Below are positions 15,928-23,073 of a stretch of 64,000 nt of DNA, piece by piece. Numbering within the stretch: the stretch's first letter is position 1; each line of letters begins with the position of its first letter. Under the pieces are notes generated by a model. The model saw nothing but the letters and a program-made list of their open reading frames with translations. It was not told the origin of the DNA and did not search any database. The position numbers were made by a program, and so were the translations under genes. Origin of the DNA: JADMIH01 sp036399775 (GTDB taxonomy: Bacteria > Chloroflexota > Chloroflexia > QHBQ01 > JADMIH01); NCBI GenBank assembly GCA_036399775.1, contig DASWMJ010000089.1, forward strand, positions 124,001 to 188,000, read 5' to 3'.

Positions 15928-17085
15928 TCAGGGGCAGGGGCTGGGAGCGCCCTTGGCAGGTGAGACGCAAGTCTTGACGGAGCCATCCTTCAAGCCCTTG
16001 TCGAGTTCTTGCAGCTTGGCCTTGGCTTCGGCCGGCACCTTGCTCTCCATGTCGTGGAAGGGAGCGAGGCCCACTTCGCCGGTGTTGTTGCCGCCCTTGA
16101 AGGTGCCATCCTGTGCCGACTTGATCAGGTTGAAGACGCCGGGCGTCAGCAGCTTCATCGCGCTCGACACTAACGCGCCCTTGTACTCGTCGCCGATGGT
16201 GTTGTACTGGTCGGTGTCCACGCCGATAGCGGCGATGTTGCGCTCTTTGGCGGCGAATATAGCGCCGTTGCCCGTCAGACCGCCCGCGCCGAATACCACG
16301 TCAGCGCCCTTGTCTATCATGGACAACGCGGTAGTCTTGCCCCATTCAGGGTCTACGAAGGTCTTGCTGATGTCTACATCGCTGTGATATGTCGCCTGCA
16401 CGGTGATGTCGGGCTTGATAGCTTTGGCACCGGCCTTGTAACCCTCACCGAAGCGCCATACCGGGGGCACGTCGTCGGTGCCGAGGACTGCGCCGATGTT
16501 GTTGGTCTTAGTAATCAGCGCGGCCAATGCGCCTGCCAGGTAGCCTGCCTTGTCCTCGTCGAAGATGAGGCCCGCTACGTTCGGCACGGTCTCAGCCTGG
16601 AACTGGTCCACGCCGATGAATTTGACCTCCGGGTTGGCCTTCGCCGCTTTGGTCGTGGCCTCGCCCAGCGCGAAACCGACGGTGACTATAACATCGTAAT
16701 CTTCGTCAATGAACTGCTGGATGTTCTTGTCGTAGTCTTTGGTGTCAACGGTCTCGACGGCCTTGATCTCGACGCCCAACTCTTTCTCGGCCATCTGGAC
16801 GCCTTCCCAGGAAGACTGGTTGAACGACTTATCGTTCAGGCGGCCAACGTCTGTTACCAATCCCACCTTCAGCTTCGCGCCCATTGCAGCGCCTTCGGTG
16901 GGGGTCTCCTTGGCCTCCATAGCCTCCTGGGTGGGGGCGGGATCCTGTGAGAGCAGTCCGGCCGTTGCGGTGGGTGGAACAGGCGTCGCCGCGTCACCTC
17001 CACAAGCCGCCAGCATAGGGGCTAACAAAAGGACTGAGGCCAGCGCCGCCCCAGCACGGCCAAATAGTCGCCTTTTCATAGACAT
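15928..17085 (-). CDS. BMP family substrate-binding lipoprotein
   Basis: The 385-residue precursor has a basic start (MSMKRRLFG), a hydrophobic stretch and the lipobox LAAC, so it is predicted to be lipid-anchored outside the membrane. A Thr/Pro-rich linker precedes the PF02608 domain, marked by KVGLVTDVGRLNDKSFNQSSWEG, DVIVTVGFALGEAT and FIGVDQFQ. Family members bind purine nucleosides. I chose ATG 17085 because AGGAGG lies 7 bases upstream; the frame is open to 17208 without support. It heads an operon with two permeases and the ATPase, and a promoter with TTGACT/TATAAT lies upstream. Confidence 0.93.
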   Translation of the reverse strand: MSMKRRLFGRAGAALASVLLLAPMLAACGGDAATPVPPTATAGLLSQDPAPTQEAMEAKETPTEGAAMGAKLKVGLVTDVGRLNDKSFNQSSWEGVQMAEKELGVEIKAVETVDTKDYDKNIQQFIDEDYDVIVTVGFALGEATTKAAKANPEVKFIGVDQFQAETVPNVAGLIFDEDKAGYLAGALAALITKTNNIGAVLGTDDVPPVWRFGEGYKAGAKAIKPDITVQATYHSDVDISKTFVDPEWGKTTALSMIDKGADVVFGAGGLTGNGAIFAAKERNIAAIGVDTDQYNTIGDEYKGALVSSAMKLLTPGVFNLIKSAQDGTFKGGNNTGEVGLAPFHDMESKVPAEAKAKLQELDKGLKDGSVKTCVSPAKGAPSPCP

Positions 17086-17134
17086 ATCCTTTCCTCCTGA
17101 TTTGTGTATATGGTTACTCGCCGCGTGCTGCCCT

Positions 17135-17162
17135 ATTATAGCACTCTTGCGTGCCAAGTCAA
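17135..17162 (-). promoter_or_regulatory. Promoter of the BMP ABC-importer operon
   Basis: On the minus strand TTGACT (17157-17162), a 16-base spacer and TATAAT (17135-17140) lie 49 bases before the lipoprotein start codon. Confidence 0.75.
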
Positions 17163-17216
17163 GCATCGAGCGGAGGCAGATTCCACCCGTACCAGGGCTT
17201 ACACCCATACCAGGAG

Positions 17217-17356
17217 CTAAACGCCAAGAGGCAAAGACGCCAAGAACCCGCCACGATTATGTGGGAATAGCTGGTCAGGCAATACCAGCATCATACTGAA
17301 AACCAACCAATAAAACTTTTGGCGGGTTCTTGGCGTCTTTGCCTCTTGGCGTTTAG
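17217..17356. repeat. 140-bp element with perfect 37-bp inverted repeats
   Basis: Arms 17217-17253 and 17320-17356 are identical in inverted orientation over 37 bp. They consist of octamers of the type GCCAAGAC/GCAAAGAC. The 66-base centre is unrelated and A/T-richer. No reading frame of note is inside. The element separates the cyclase gene end (17377) from the BMP operon promoter and could act as a terminator or mRNA hairpin. Confidence 0.92.
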
Positions 17357-17376
17357 AAGGTAGGGCTGATTCAAAG

Positions 17377-18042
17377 TCAAAGGTAGGGGCAGATGGCGAA
17401 TGCGCGCACGGCGAAGGATGTGCCGCCCTCGATGGCAGGGGGCACGGCGAAGAACCTGAAGCCGCTCTCCGGGAGTTGCTCAAGGCCGCGCAGGTGCTCC
17501 ACTATCGGGATGCCTGCCGCCAGGAGGATGGTGTGCGCGGGGCGGGATGCGTCGCCTATGTCGTCTATATTCGCGCAATCTATGCCTACTAGAGAAGCGC
17601 CCGCCGCGACGAGGGCATGGCACGCGTCCGCGCTGACGAATGGACCTGAGCGAAAATAGTCTGACCCTCCCCATCGCTCGGACCAGCCGGTGCGAACCAG
17701 CACCGCTTTGCCGCTCACATCCACACACTCAAAAGCGCCAGGGCCGACCGGACCCTCACGCAGAACAGTTACAACTACGCCGGGCAGATCCGCCAGTTTT
17801 TCGAGCGGCAGGCTCGCCAGGTCGGGGCCGTCAGGGTGGCGGTGGAAGGGCGCGTCTACATAGGTGCCGGTGTTGCCGCCCAGTTCGTATGTTGCTATCT
17901 GGAAGGTAGTGCCGGGAGCGTAGATACCACGTTCAGCGCTTTGCTCATGGGTAAACCACGTGCGGAAGCGCGGCTCCGGCAGGCCCGGATACGAAGGCAT
18001 ACCGGGCGCAAGGTTGTGGCTGAGGTCAATGAAGCGCGCCAT
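17377..18042 (-). CDS. Cyclase family protein (kynurenine formamidase-like) with altered metal motif
   Basis: The 221-residue protein belongs to PF04199, metal-dependent hydrolases such as kynurenine formamidase and isatin hydrolase. It starts FIDLSHNLAPGMPSYPG and has VLVRTGW and the conserved late VGIDCANIDD. The usual metal signature HxGTHxDxPxH reads NTGTYVDAPFH, so two of the expected His are Asn and Tyr. Either the metal site is rearranged, as in some subfamilies, or metal is not used. The substrate is unknown. It lies upstream of the inverted repeat 17217-17356 on the minus strand. Confidence 0.8.
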   Translation of the reverse strand: MARFIDLSHNLAPGMPSYPGLPEPRFRTWFTHEQSAERGIYAPGTTFQIATYELGGNTGTYVDAPFHRHPDGPDLASLPLEKLADLPGVVVTVLREGPVGPGAFECVDVSGKAVLVRTGWSERWGGSDYFRSGPFVSADACHALVAAGASLVGIDCANIDDIGDASRPAHTILLAAGIPIVEHLRGLEQLPESGFRFFAVPPAIEGGTSFAVRAFAICPYL

Positions 18043-18072
18043 ATTTTGCTCCTGTGAAATAGGAATCAGGGA

Positions 18073-18654
18073 TCAGGCGCTATCAGCAGGCAATCGCCTC
18101 GTGGCTGCTTCCTCTAGGAGCACCCTGAAAATCGCGGCCTGGTCTTTGGCGTCATCCAGAGCATTATGCGTCAGTTTAGCGGGTCCGACGTACCTGGGGA
18201 GTAGCTTATCCAAGCCCGTTTCGGCCCAGGAGGAACCGGACAGGCCCATGTAGTAGGCTTTGATGTCTATCGCGTTGTGGCCGAAGGGGTTGCGGCCCAG
18301 GAAGCGGTGGAAGTAATCGTGGACGAACATCCAGTCGAAAGGTGCGTTGAAAGCGACGAACAAGGGGCGCACGGGCGGTGGTATCTCACGCGCCAACCAG
18401 GCCTCGAACTGGGCCATCGCGTCTGCTGGTGGAACGCCCGCCACCCTCAGCTTCTCAAGCGAGAGGCCATGCACCGCCAGGGCTTCCTTCTCGGCGTTGC
18501 TGTTCACCGGCTGCAACTCTACGTAGAAGGTGCGCTCCGGTTCGGCGACCAAGCACGCGCCTATAGACAGGAGCGAATAGAGGCCGGGGTTCGGGCCGGC
18601 AGTCTCCACATCAACAGACACAAAGACCTCGCGGATAGGGCCACGATGTGTCAC
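18073..18654 (-). CDS. DEDDh-type 3'-5' exonuclease
   Basis: The 193-residue protein has the three Exo motifs of the RNase T/DnaQ superfamily (PF00929): VSVDVETAG (Asp15, Glu17), FNAPFDWMF, and LTHNALDDAKDQA with the HxxxxD pair. It is a stand-alone exonuclease that could act on RNA or DNA ends; the substrate cannot be told. The start is a GTG at 18654 inside the sequence CCGTGA. It overlaps the upstream gene stop by 4 bases, which implies translational coupling to the NTase-like gene. Confidence 0.88.
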   Translation of the reverse strand: MTHRGPIREVFVSVDVETAGPNPGLYSLLSIGACLVAEPERTFYVELQPVNSNAEKEALAVHGLSLEKLRVAGVPPADAMAQFEAWLAREIPPPVRPLFVAFNAPFDWMFVHDYFHRFLGRNPFGHNAIDIKAYYMGLSGSSWAETGLDKLLPRYVGPAKLTHNALDDAKDQAAIFRVLLEEAATRRLPADSA

Positions 18655-19982
18655 GGATCTGTACTCATCGACTCGATGTACGACTTGATAGTGGGGAGTT
18701 CATTCAGCCGCTCATGGAAGAAGTTATTGATGAGGTTGATGACGTACGCCCGCGCAGCCTCTACTTCCGTCGCGATAGCGTGACCTGCTTCCTGCCGCGT
18801 GAGGCCGTCGCGCAGACGCAAGAGGGAGCGCACGATCTCGCTCTCCTGCGCGCCCTCAAGCACCTGCACTACGGAGACGATAAGAGCGTCGGCCTGTGCG
18901 AGCACGTTGTCCATCGGTATGGAGGAGCCGGGCTTGGTGGCGTCTTCGATGGTGCGGATTAGGGACCATACCTGGTAAAGCACCGTCGCAGGCTCGTCGA
19001 AAAGCTCGCGTATAAAAGCAGCCTCCTGGTAGCGGCCCGTCAGCCTGAAGATATTGTACATGCGCTTGGCGGCCTTGCCGTAGTTGGCATCGCTCGCCAG
19101 GTACTTCCTAACTTCCTTCTCCAACTGCTCGACGTAGTCATCTAACGCGTCGGTGGATACCTGCTTCGCCAGCTTTGAAAAGACGGGGATCGACTCCGCC
19201 TCAAGGTAAACTTCCTGGAAATAGGCGTCAAGATAGCCGTCCAGCGGCGTTATCTCCCCGTTTGGAGCCTCCCAGGTGACATCCAGCATATTGCTGGCAT
19301 TAGCCAACAGGCCTCGCGCGGCATCGGCTACTATCCAATCGAGCTTGCACCAACCAGGCTCAAGAGCGACCTCGTCCCACTCAATTGTGGCGGGAGAGCC
19401 ATCGGGCCGGAAGGCGGCGATGCGGCCTGCTTCTATTTCGGGCAAGAACCAGGTGATTGGAGAGCCTTTCTTCTTCAGCTTGCCCCCTATTACCACGTCG
19501 TAGGGGTAGGAGCCGAACTTCAACTCTATGAACTGGTAGTTTGTACCCCTGGCTGAGCTAAGGGCTTTCTCTCGCATCAAATCGGCAAGGATGTGGCAGG
19601 CCTCCTCGCGAGTGGGAGCGAGGATATTCACACGCTCGAAGTAATCGCAGTCACCAGGGTAAGTCTGGATTTTCGACTGAGCAGCCGAGCCGGATAGAGC
19701 CAGGGCCGTTTCAACCACCCCCGGACGGTTCTCGAACTCAACGATGCGCGCGATATCGCGGAAGCGGGCGAGTTGCCCAGGGCTGAAATCGAGCATGGTA
19801 ACGCGGTGGCCGAAGACGCCGCTCTCCAAGTCGAAGGTGACGTCGTTATCGCCCTGTGATGCGGCTATTGTAGCCAACCATTGCAGCGCGTCGGCTTCGT
19901 CCATCTCAACGCCGAGCCGTCGCGCCGACTCGATAATGCGGGAAAGCTCTGTGGATTGCGTCGTGTCTGTAGCGTCAGTCAT
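18651..19982 (-). CDS. Uncharacterised protein with a nucleotidyltransferase-like segment
   Basis: The 443-residue protein is not confidently assigned. Residues around 100-120 (LALSGSAAQSKIQTYPGDCD, then YFERVNI) resemble the GS-x(n)-D-x-D core of pol-beta-type nucleotidyltransferases. EWDEVALEPGW and GWCKLDWIVAD follow, and the C-terminal half is helical and charged. No signal peptide or membrane segments are seen. I start at ATG 19982, which has GAGGT upstream; TTG/ATG codons up to 19994 are possible. It is coupled by a 4-base overlap to the exonuclease gene, so a joint role in nucleic acid processing is a reasonable but unproven idea. Confidence 0.65.
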   Translation of the reverse strand: MTDATDTTQSTELSRIIESARRLGVEMDEADALQWLATIAASQGDNDVTFDLESGVFGHRVTMLDFSPGQLARFRDIARIVEFENRPGVVETALALSGSAAQSKIQTYPGDCDYFERVNILAPTREEACHILADLMREKALSSARGTNYQFIELKFGSYPYDVVIGGKLKKKGSPITWFLPEIEAGRIAAFRPDGSPATIEWDEVALEPGWCKLDWIVADAARGLLANASNMLDVTWEAPNGEITPLDGYLDAYFQEVYLEAESIPVFSKLAKQVSTDALDDYVEQLEKEVRKYLASDANYGKAAKRMYNIFRLTGRYQEAAFIRELFDEPATVLYQVWSLIRTIEDATKPGSSIPMDNVLAQADALIVSVVQVLEGAQESEIVRSLLRLRDGLTRQEAGHAIATEVEAARAYVINLINNFFHERLNELPTIKSYIESMSTDP

Positions 19983-20235
19983 TATCAACCTCAAAGAAAG
20001 ATGTGTTGGAGACGTTCCAAACCGTTGCCAATAGTGTCCGCGAGAGCCTGAGAGTAAGCCCCGGCATGCTACCTGGGAGCGCCGATGAAATATTACGGAC
20101 AGGCAAGGGCAGGAACATCCCCATTATAGCAAAAGCAAAGAAGGAGGGAAGAGGCACCATTGCATCATTATTCACACAGGACTTGCCCGGTGAGAGCAAG
20201 CCCTCTGTGAATGAGTAGCGTTCGGCAGTTCAGAG

Positions 20236-21213
20236 CTAGAGTTCTTTGCAGTAGGAGACGTTGGTGTGCTCCTTGTAGAAGCCTACCGACTCGTAGAGGC
20301 GAAGCGCGCCGGTCGGGTTCTCGGCGTCTACCCCCAGCTTGGCAGTCTCAACTCCGTCAGCCTTGAGGCGATGCAGGCCCGCCAGAAGCATAGCGCGCCC
20401 CAGGCCGATCTTGCGGTAGCCGCGCCGCGTGCCGAGGATGTCAATCCACCCTTCGTTGCGGTTGTTGCGGGCGTTGTCGTCGGGGTCGATCCAGCAGAAG
20501 CAGAAGGCGGCGAAAGTGCTGTCTGGCGCGATGGCGATCAGGTTGCGCTCAGGGTTGTACTTGGGGCTGTTGAGCCAGTGCTTGTGCCCTTCAATGTCCA
20601 TCGGGTGGTGGTTCCAATGGTCTATGAAGGAGAGGTTGAACATCTCCACCCATCGCTCGATGTCGGCTTCGCCCTCGGCGTGGCGCATTGTGAAGCCTTC
20701 GGGGAATTGCGGTTCAGGGATAGGCTCATCGAGTCGGCGCTTCATCAGGAAGAAGTAGCGCACCAGCTGATAGTCCTGCTCTTCCATGAGGCCGCGGCCA
20801 TAGGCGTCGTAGTCGCGGGTGCGACCGAAGAGCCTGCCGGGTAGCCTCCGCTCGGCTGCTACTTGGCGCGCTCGTTCCTCGCACCACGCCATGATCTCAC
20901 TCTCAAGGCCCTGGCCCCTGGCATCAGGGTGGACGCGCACGTAAGTGAAAACGTCGGCGTACTCGCGGCTCTTGGGCACCCAGGTCTGGCCGAAGCCCAG
21001 CAGCCGCCCATCCTCGTCCTCCCACAGCCGCAAGTCGCGTGCTGTGTCGAGTTCAGGCGACTCGAATTCCAGGCGCAAATCCTCGACCGAATAGTTGTCG
21101 TCTGTCTTGTCCACCGCGTCGCAGGCGTTCAAGAGGTCGCATATCGGCTCAAGGTCGGCGTCGCCCGCGAAATGGCGGGGCGCGAGCACAGTCTTCGGGG
21201 TCATTATTGCCAC
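20236..21213 (-). CDS. Tandem GNAT acetyltransferase, paralogue 1
   Basis: The 325-residue protein has two GNAT folds, as in mycothiol synthase-like enzymes. The N-terminal one (about 10-155) is degenerate but keeps VRVHPDARGQGLESE. The C-terminal one (about 170-325) keeps the acetyl-CoA loop ILGTRRGYRKIGLGRAMLL, LGVDAENPTGALRLYESVGF and a final Tyr-rich strand. It uses acetyl-CoA to acylate an unknown amine. Its closest relative in the window is at 25800-26774, with which it shares whole blocks (FNLSFIDHW, NEGWI-LGTRRGYRKIGLGRA). Confidence 0.88.
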   Translation of the reverse strand: MAIMTPKTVLAPRHFAGDADLEPICDLLNACDAVDKTDDNYSVEDLRLEFESPELDTARDLRLWEDEDGRLLGFGQTWVPKSREYADVFTYVRVHPDARGQGLESEIMAWCEERARQVAAERRLPGRLFGRTRDYDAYGRGLMEEQDYQLVRYFFLMKRRLDEPIPEPQFPEGFTMRHAEGEADIERWVEMFNLSFIDHWNHHPMDIEGHKHWLNSPKYNPERNLIAIAPDSTFAAFCFCWIDPDDNARNNRNEGWIDILGTRRGYRKIGLGRAMLLAGLHRLKADGVETAKLGVDAENPTGALRLYESVGFYKEHTNVSYCKEL

Positions 21214-21247
21214 CTCAGTATCGGGCTAGTCGGTGAGCTATAAGTTC

Positions 21248-22879
21248 CTATGGCACAGCTTCCGAAAGCCGCTTGAAGTTGAAGCGCCCATCATCGGGAC
21301 CGGATTTGGTTTGCCACGCGAGCCAGTCACCCGCGATAGCTACGTCACCCGTGCTGGTGCCGCCGGTTACGGGTTGGACTACCTTGCGGTCTTTATCATC
21401 CAGGTTTACGCCGTAAATGTCAAAGCCGCCAGCGCCGGGATTCGCCAGGGGCGTAACAGTCCAGAGGACCACGGCACCCTTGATTAGTGGAGCGAACGCC
21501 ACGCCACTATACAAGGTCGAGGTTTCGCCACTTTTCAGGTCGGCGGCCCGCACCCCGCCCTCATTCCAGACAACGCGCTGTCCGCTAACTGATATGCTAA
21601 CCGGCACCGAGGCGGGCAGGCTGAATTGGGCTACGTTCTTCGTAATGCCCGTTGCGCGCTCGTATGCCTGTAGCTGCGCCACGTAGGAGTGGGTGTTCTG
21701 GTCCTCCTTACCGAGCAAGGCCCATACGACGTACTGTTCGCTTATCGCCGGTTGCGACAGGGTACCGGCGGGCCGAGCGCCTGAGACCACCTCCGTCACT
21801 TTGCCGCCGTCTAAATCTTTCAACAGGAGCTTGCTTGTGGAACCGATACCCTCTACCCACGCCACGCTTCTGCCTGCGACGGTGGGGGTGGATTGGTCCT
21901 CTGGCCCGGTAGCGATCTGAAACTCGCTGCCGGTTGCCAGGTCCTTACCCCGGATGTCATGGTCGCACGTCGCGCAGCTATGCCTGTTATCCTCCCACAC
22001 CACGATAGAGTCTGAAATCTGCTGGTTGCCCTGGTAATCAGGAGCATCGGACACCGTCAACACCGTGTTAGTTTTTAGGTCCAGTGCCTTGATGTCGTAC
22101 GTATCCAGGGTAGTGGCGGCCTCGCCCCACACCAGGTAACGGTCTGAGCCTCGTATATTGAATTGGCGTCGGCCTGCGGCGGGGCGCGGCACACTGGGGA
22201 CCTGGGCTTGAGTAACGTAGCGAGCCTGATACTTGAAGGTACCAAGCTGGCTTAGCAGTACCTCATAGGGCGTGCCCCGGTTTTCAGGGTGCAACTCGAA
22301 CACTGCCCGCTCGAAATACTGCATGGTGTATGTCTTGCCATCTAATGGGCTGCGCGCCTGGAACTCGTTAGAGATGGGGTAGCCTTGCTGCATCAGCCCG
22401 CCATGCGCCTGCCAGTAGGTGAGGAACGCACCACCCACGCGCTTGCCGGTCTCTTTGAAGAGCACCGACCCCGGCTCGGCGTTTGGCTTCTCGTCAGCCG
22501 CGCCGCCGGGGTAGTGCTCCCTGTAATCTAACACTCCAAGCAGAGAGAGCAATACGTCGTGGGGAGGTTGGTTCTCCGGGTGAAGCTCGAAGGTTGCGCG
22601 CTCGAAATACTGGACGGCATAAGTATTGCCGTTTACCTCGGAGACTTCCTGAATCTCCGCGCTGATGGGATAGCCCTGCTGGGCCAGCCCGCCATGCTGC
22701 TCCCAGTACTCCAGGAACCGGCCCTTGATGGTATGTCCGGTCTCCGGGAACGTCCTCGAACCAACTTGCATTTCGGCTCGTGCATAAGCCTGCTGCTCGT
22801 TGGCGCTATAGCCGGTGGTTATCAACAAGAGTGCAATGCATAAGGTCGCAATCAGGTGTGGTACGTTGTGCTTCTTCAT
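21248..22879 (-). CDS. Secreted protein with two LGFP-like modules and a beta-propeller
   Basis: The 543-residue precursor has a signal peptide (1-34, ending near AYA). It carries two copies of the module also found at 4484-5533 (about 44-123 and 141-221), each with FxETG...G.FL.YW, GGL-QQGYPIS, YFERA-FELHPEN and LLG. From about 238 to the end come propeller-type repeats with YLVWGE, IVVWEDNRHSC, GKDLATGSEFQIATGP and VAWVEG, most like TolB/WD-type blades. The DNRHSCATCDHD loop places three Cys/His residues together. The start at ATG 22879 has AAGGAAG upstream; the frame is open to 23008 without support. The propeller is paralogous to that of the next gene. It probably binds cell wall or extracellular glycans (inference). 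Confidence 0.82.
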   Translation of the reverse strand: MKKHNVPHLIATLCIALLLITTGYSANEQQAYARAEMQVGSRTFPETGHTIKGRFLEYWEQHGGLAQQGYPISAEIQEVSEVNGNTYAVQYFERATFELHPENQPPHDVLLSLLGVLDYREHYPGGAADEKPNAEPGSVLFKETGKRVGGAFLTYWQAHGGLMQQGYPISNEFQARSPLDGKTYTMQYFERAVFELHPENRGTPYEVLLSQLGTFKYQARYVTQAQVPSVPRPAAGRRQFNIRGSDRYLVWGEAATTLDTYDIKALDLKTNTVLTVSDAPDYQGNQQISDSIVVWEDNRHSCATCDHDIRGKDLATGSEFQIATGPEDQSTPTVAGRSVAWVEGIGSTSKLLLKDLDGGKVTEVVSGARPAGTLSQPAISEQYVVWALLGKEDQNTHSYVAQLQAYERATGITKNVAQFSLPASVPVSISVSGQRVVWNEGGVRAADLKSGETSTLYSGVAFAPLIKGAVVLWTVTPLANPGAGGFDIYGVNLDDKDRKVVQPVTGGTSTGDVAIAGDWLAWQTKSGPDDGRFNFKRLSEAVP

Positions 22880-22993
22880 GGCTACTTCCTTACTAGGTAT
22901 GTTGCTATTTATTGACCATCTCTCACTTAAATAAACGATTGTAAATGTGGAAAGTTGCGAAGTACTAACGCATCTATTCCCAAATTGTAAAGA

Positions 22994-23021
22994 GGGTTGG
23001 CGTGTCACTCGACGCCAACCC
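22994..23021 (-). terminator. Terminator downstream of the propeller-glycosidase gene
   Basis: A 10-bp GC-rich stem (22994-23003 with 23012-23021) around an 8-base loop is followed on the minus strand by CTCTTTAC. It lies 53 bases after the stop at 23074. Confidence 0.75.
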
Positions 23022-23073
23022 CCTTCTTATCTTCCTCTAGCTCGCGATTCGTAACTACGTGAGCGCGGCGGGT

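Noticed and set aside
20003..20218. Plus-strand 71-codon frame upstream of the NTase-like gene
   Set aside because: No ribosome site and no family resemblance; it overlaps the leader of the minus-strand gene, where a TATAAT is seen at 20123-20128.
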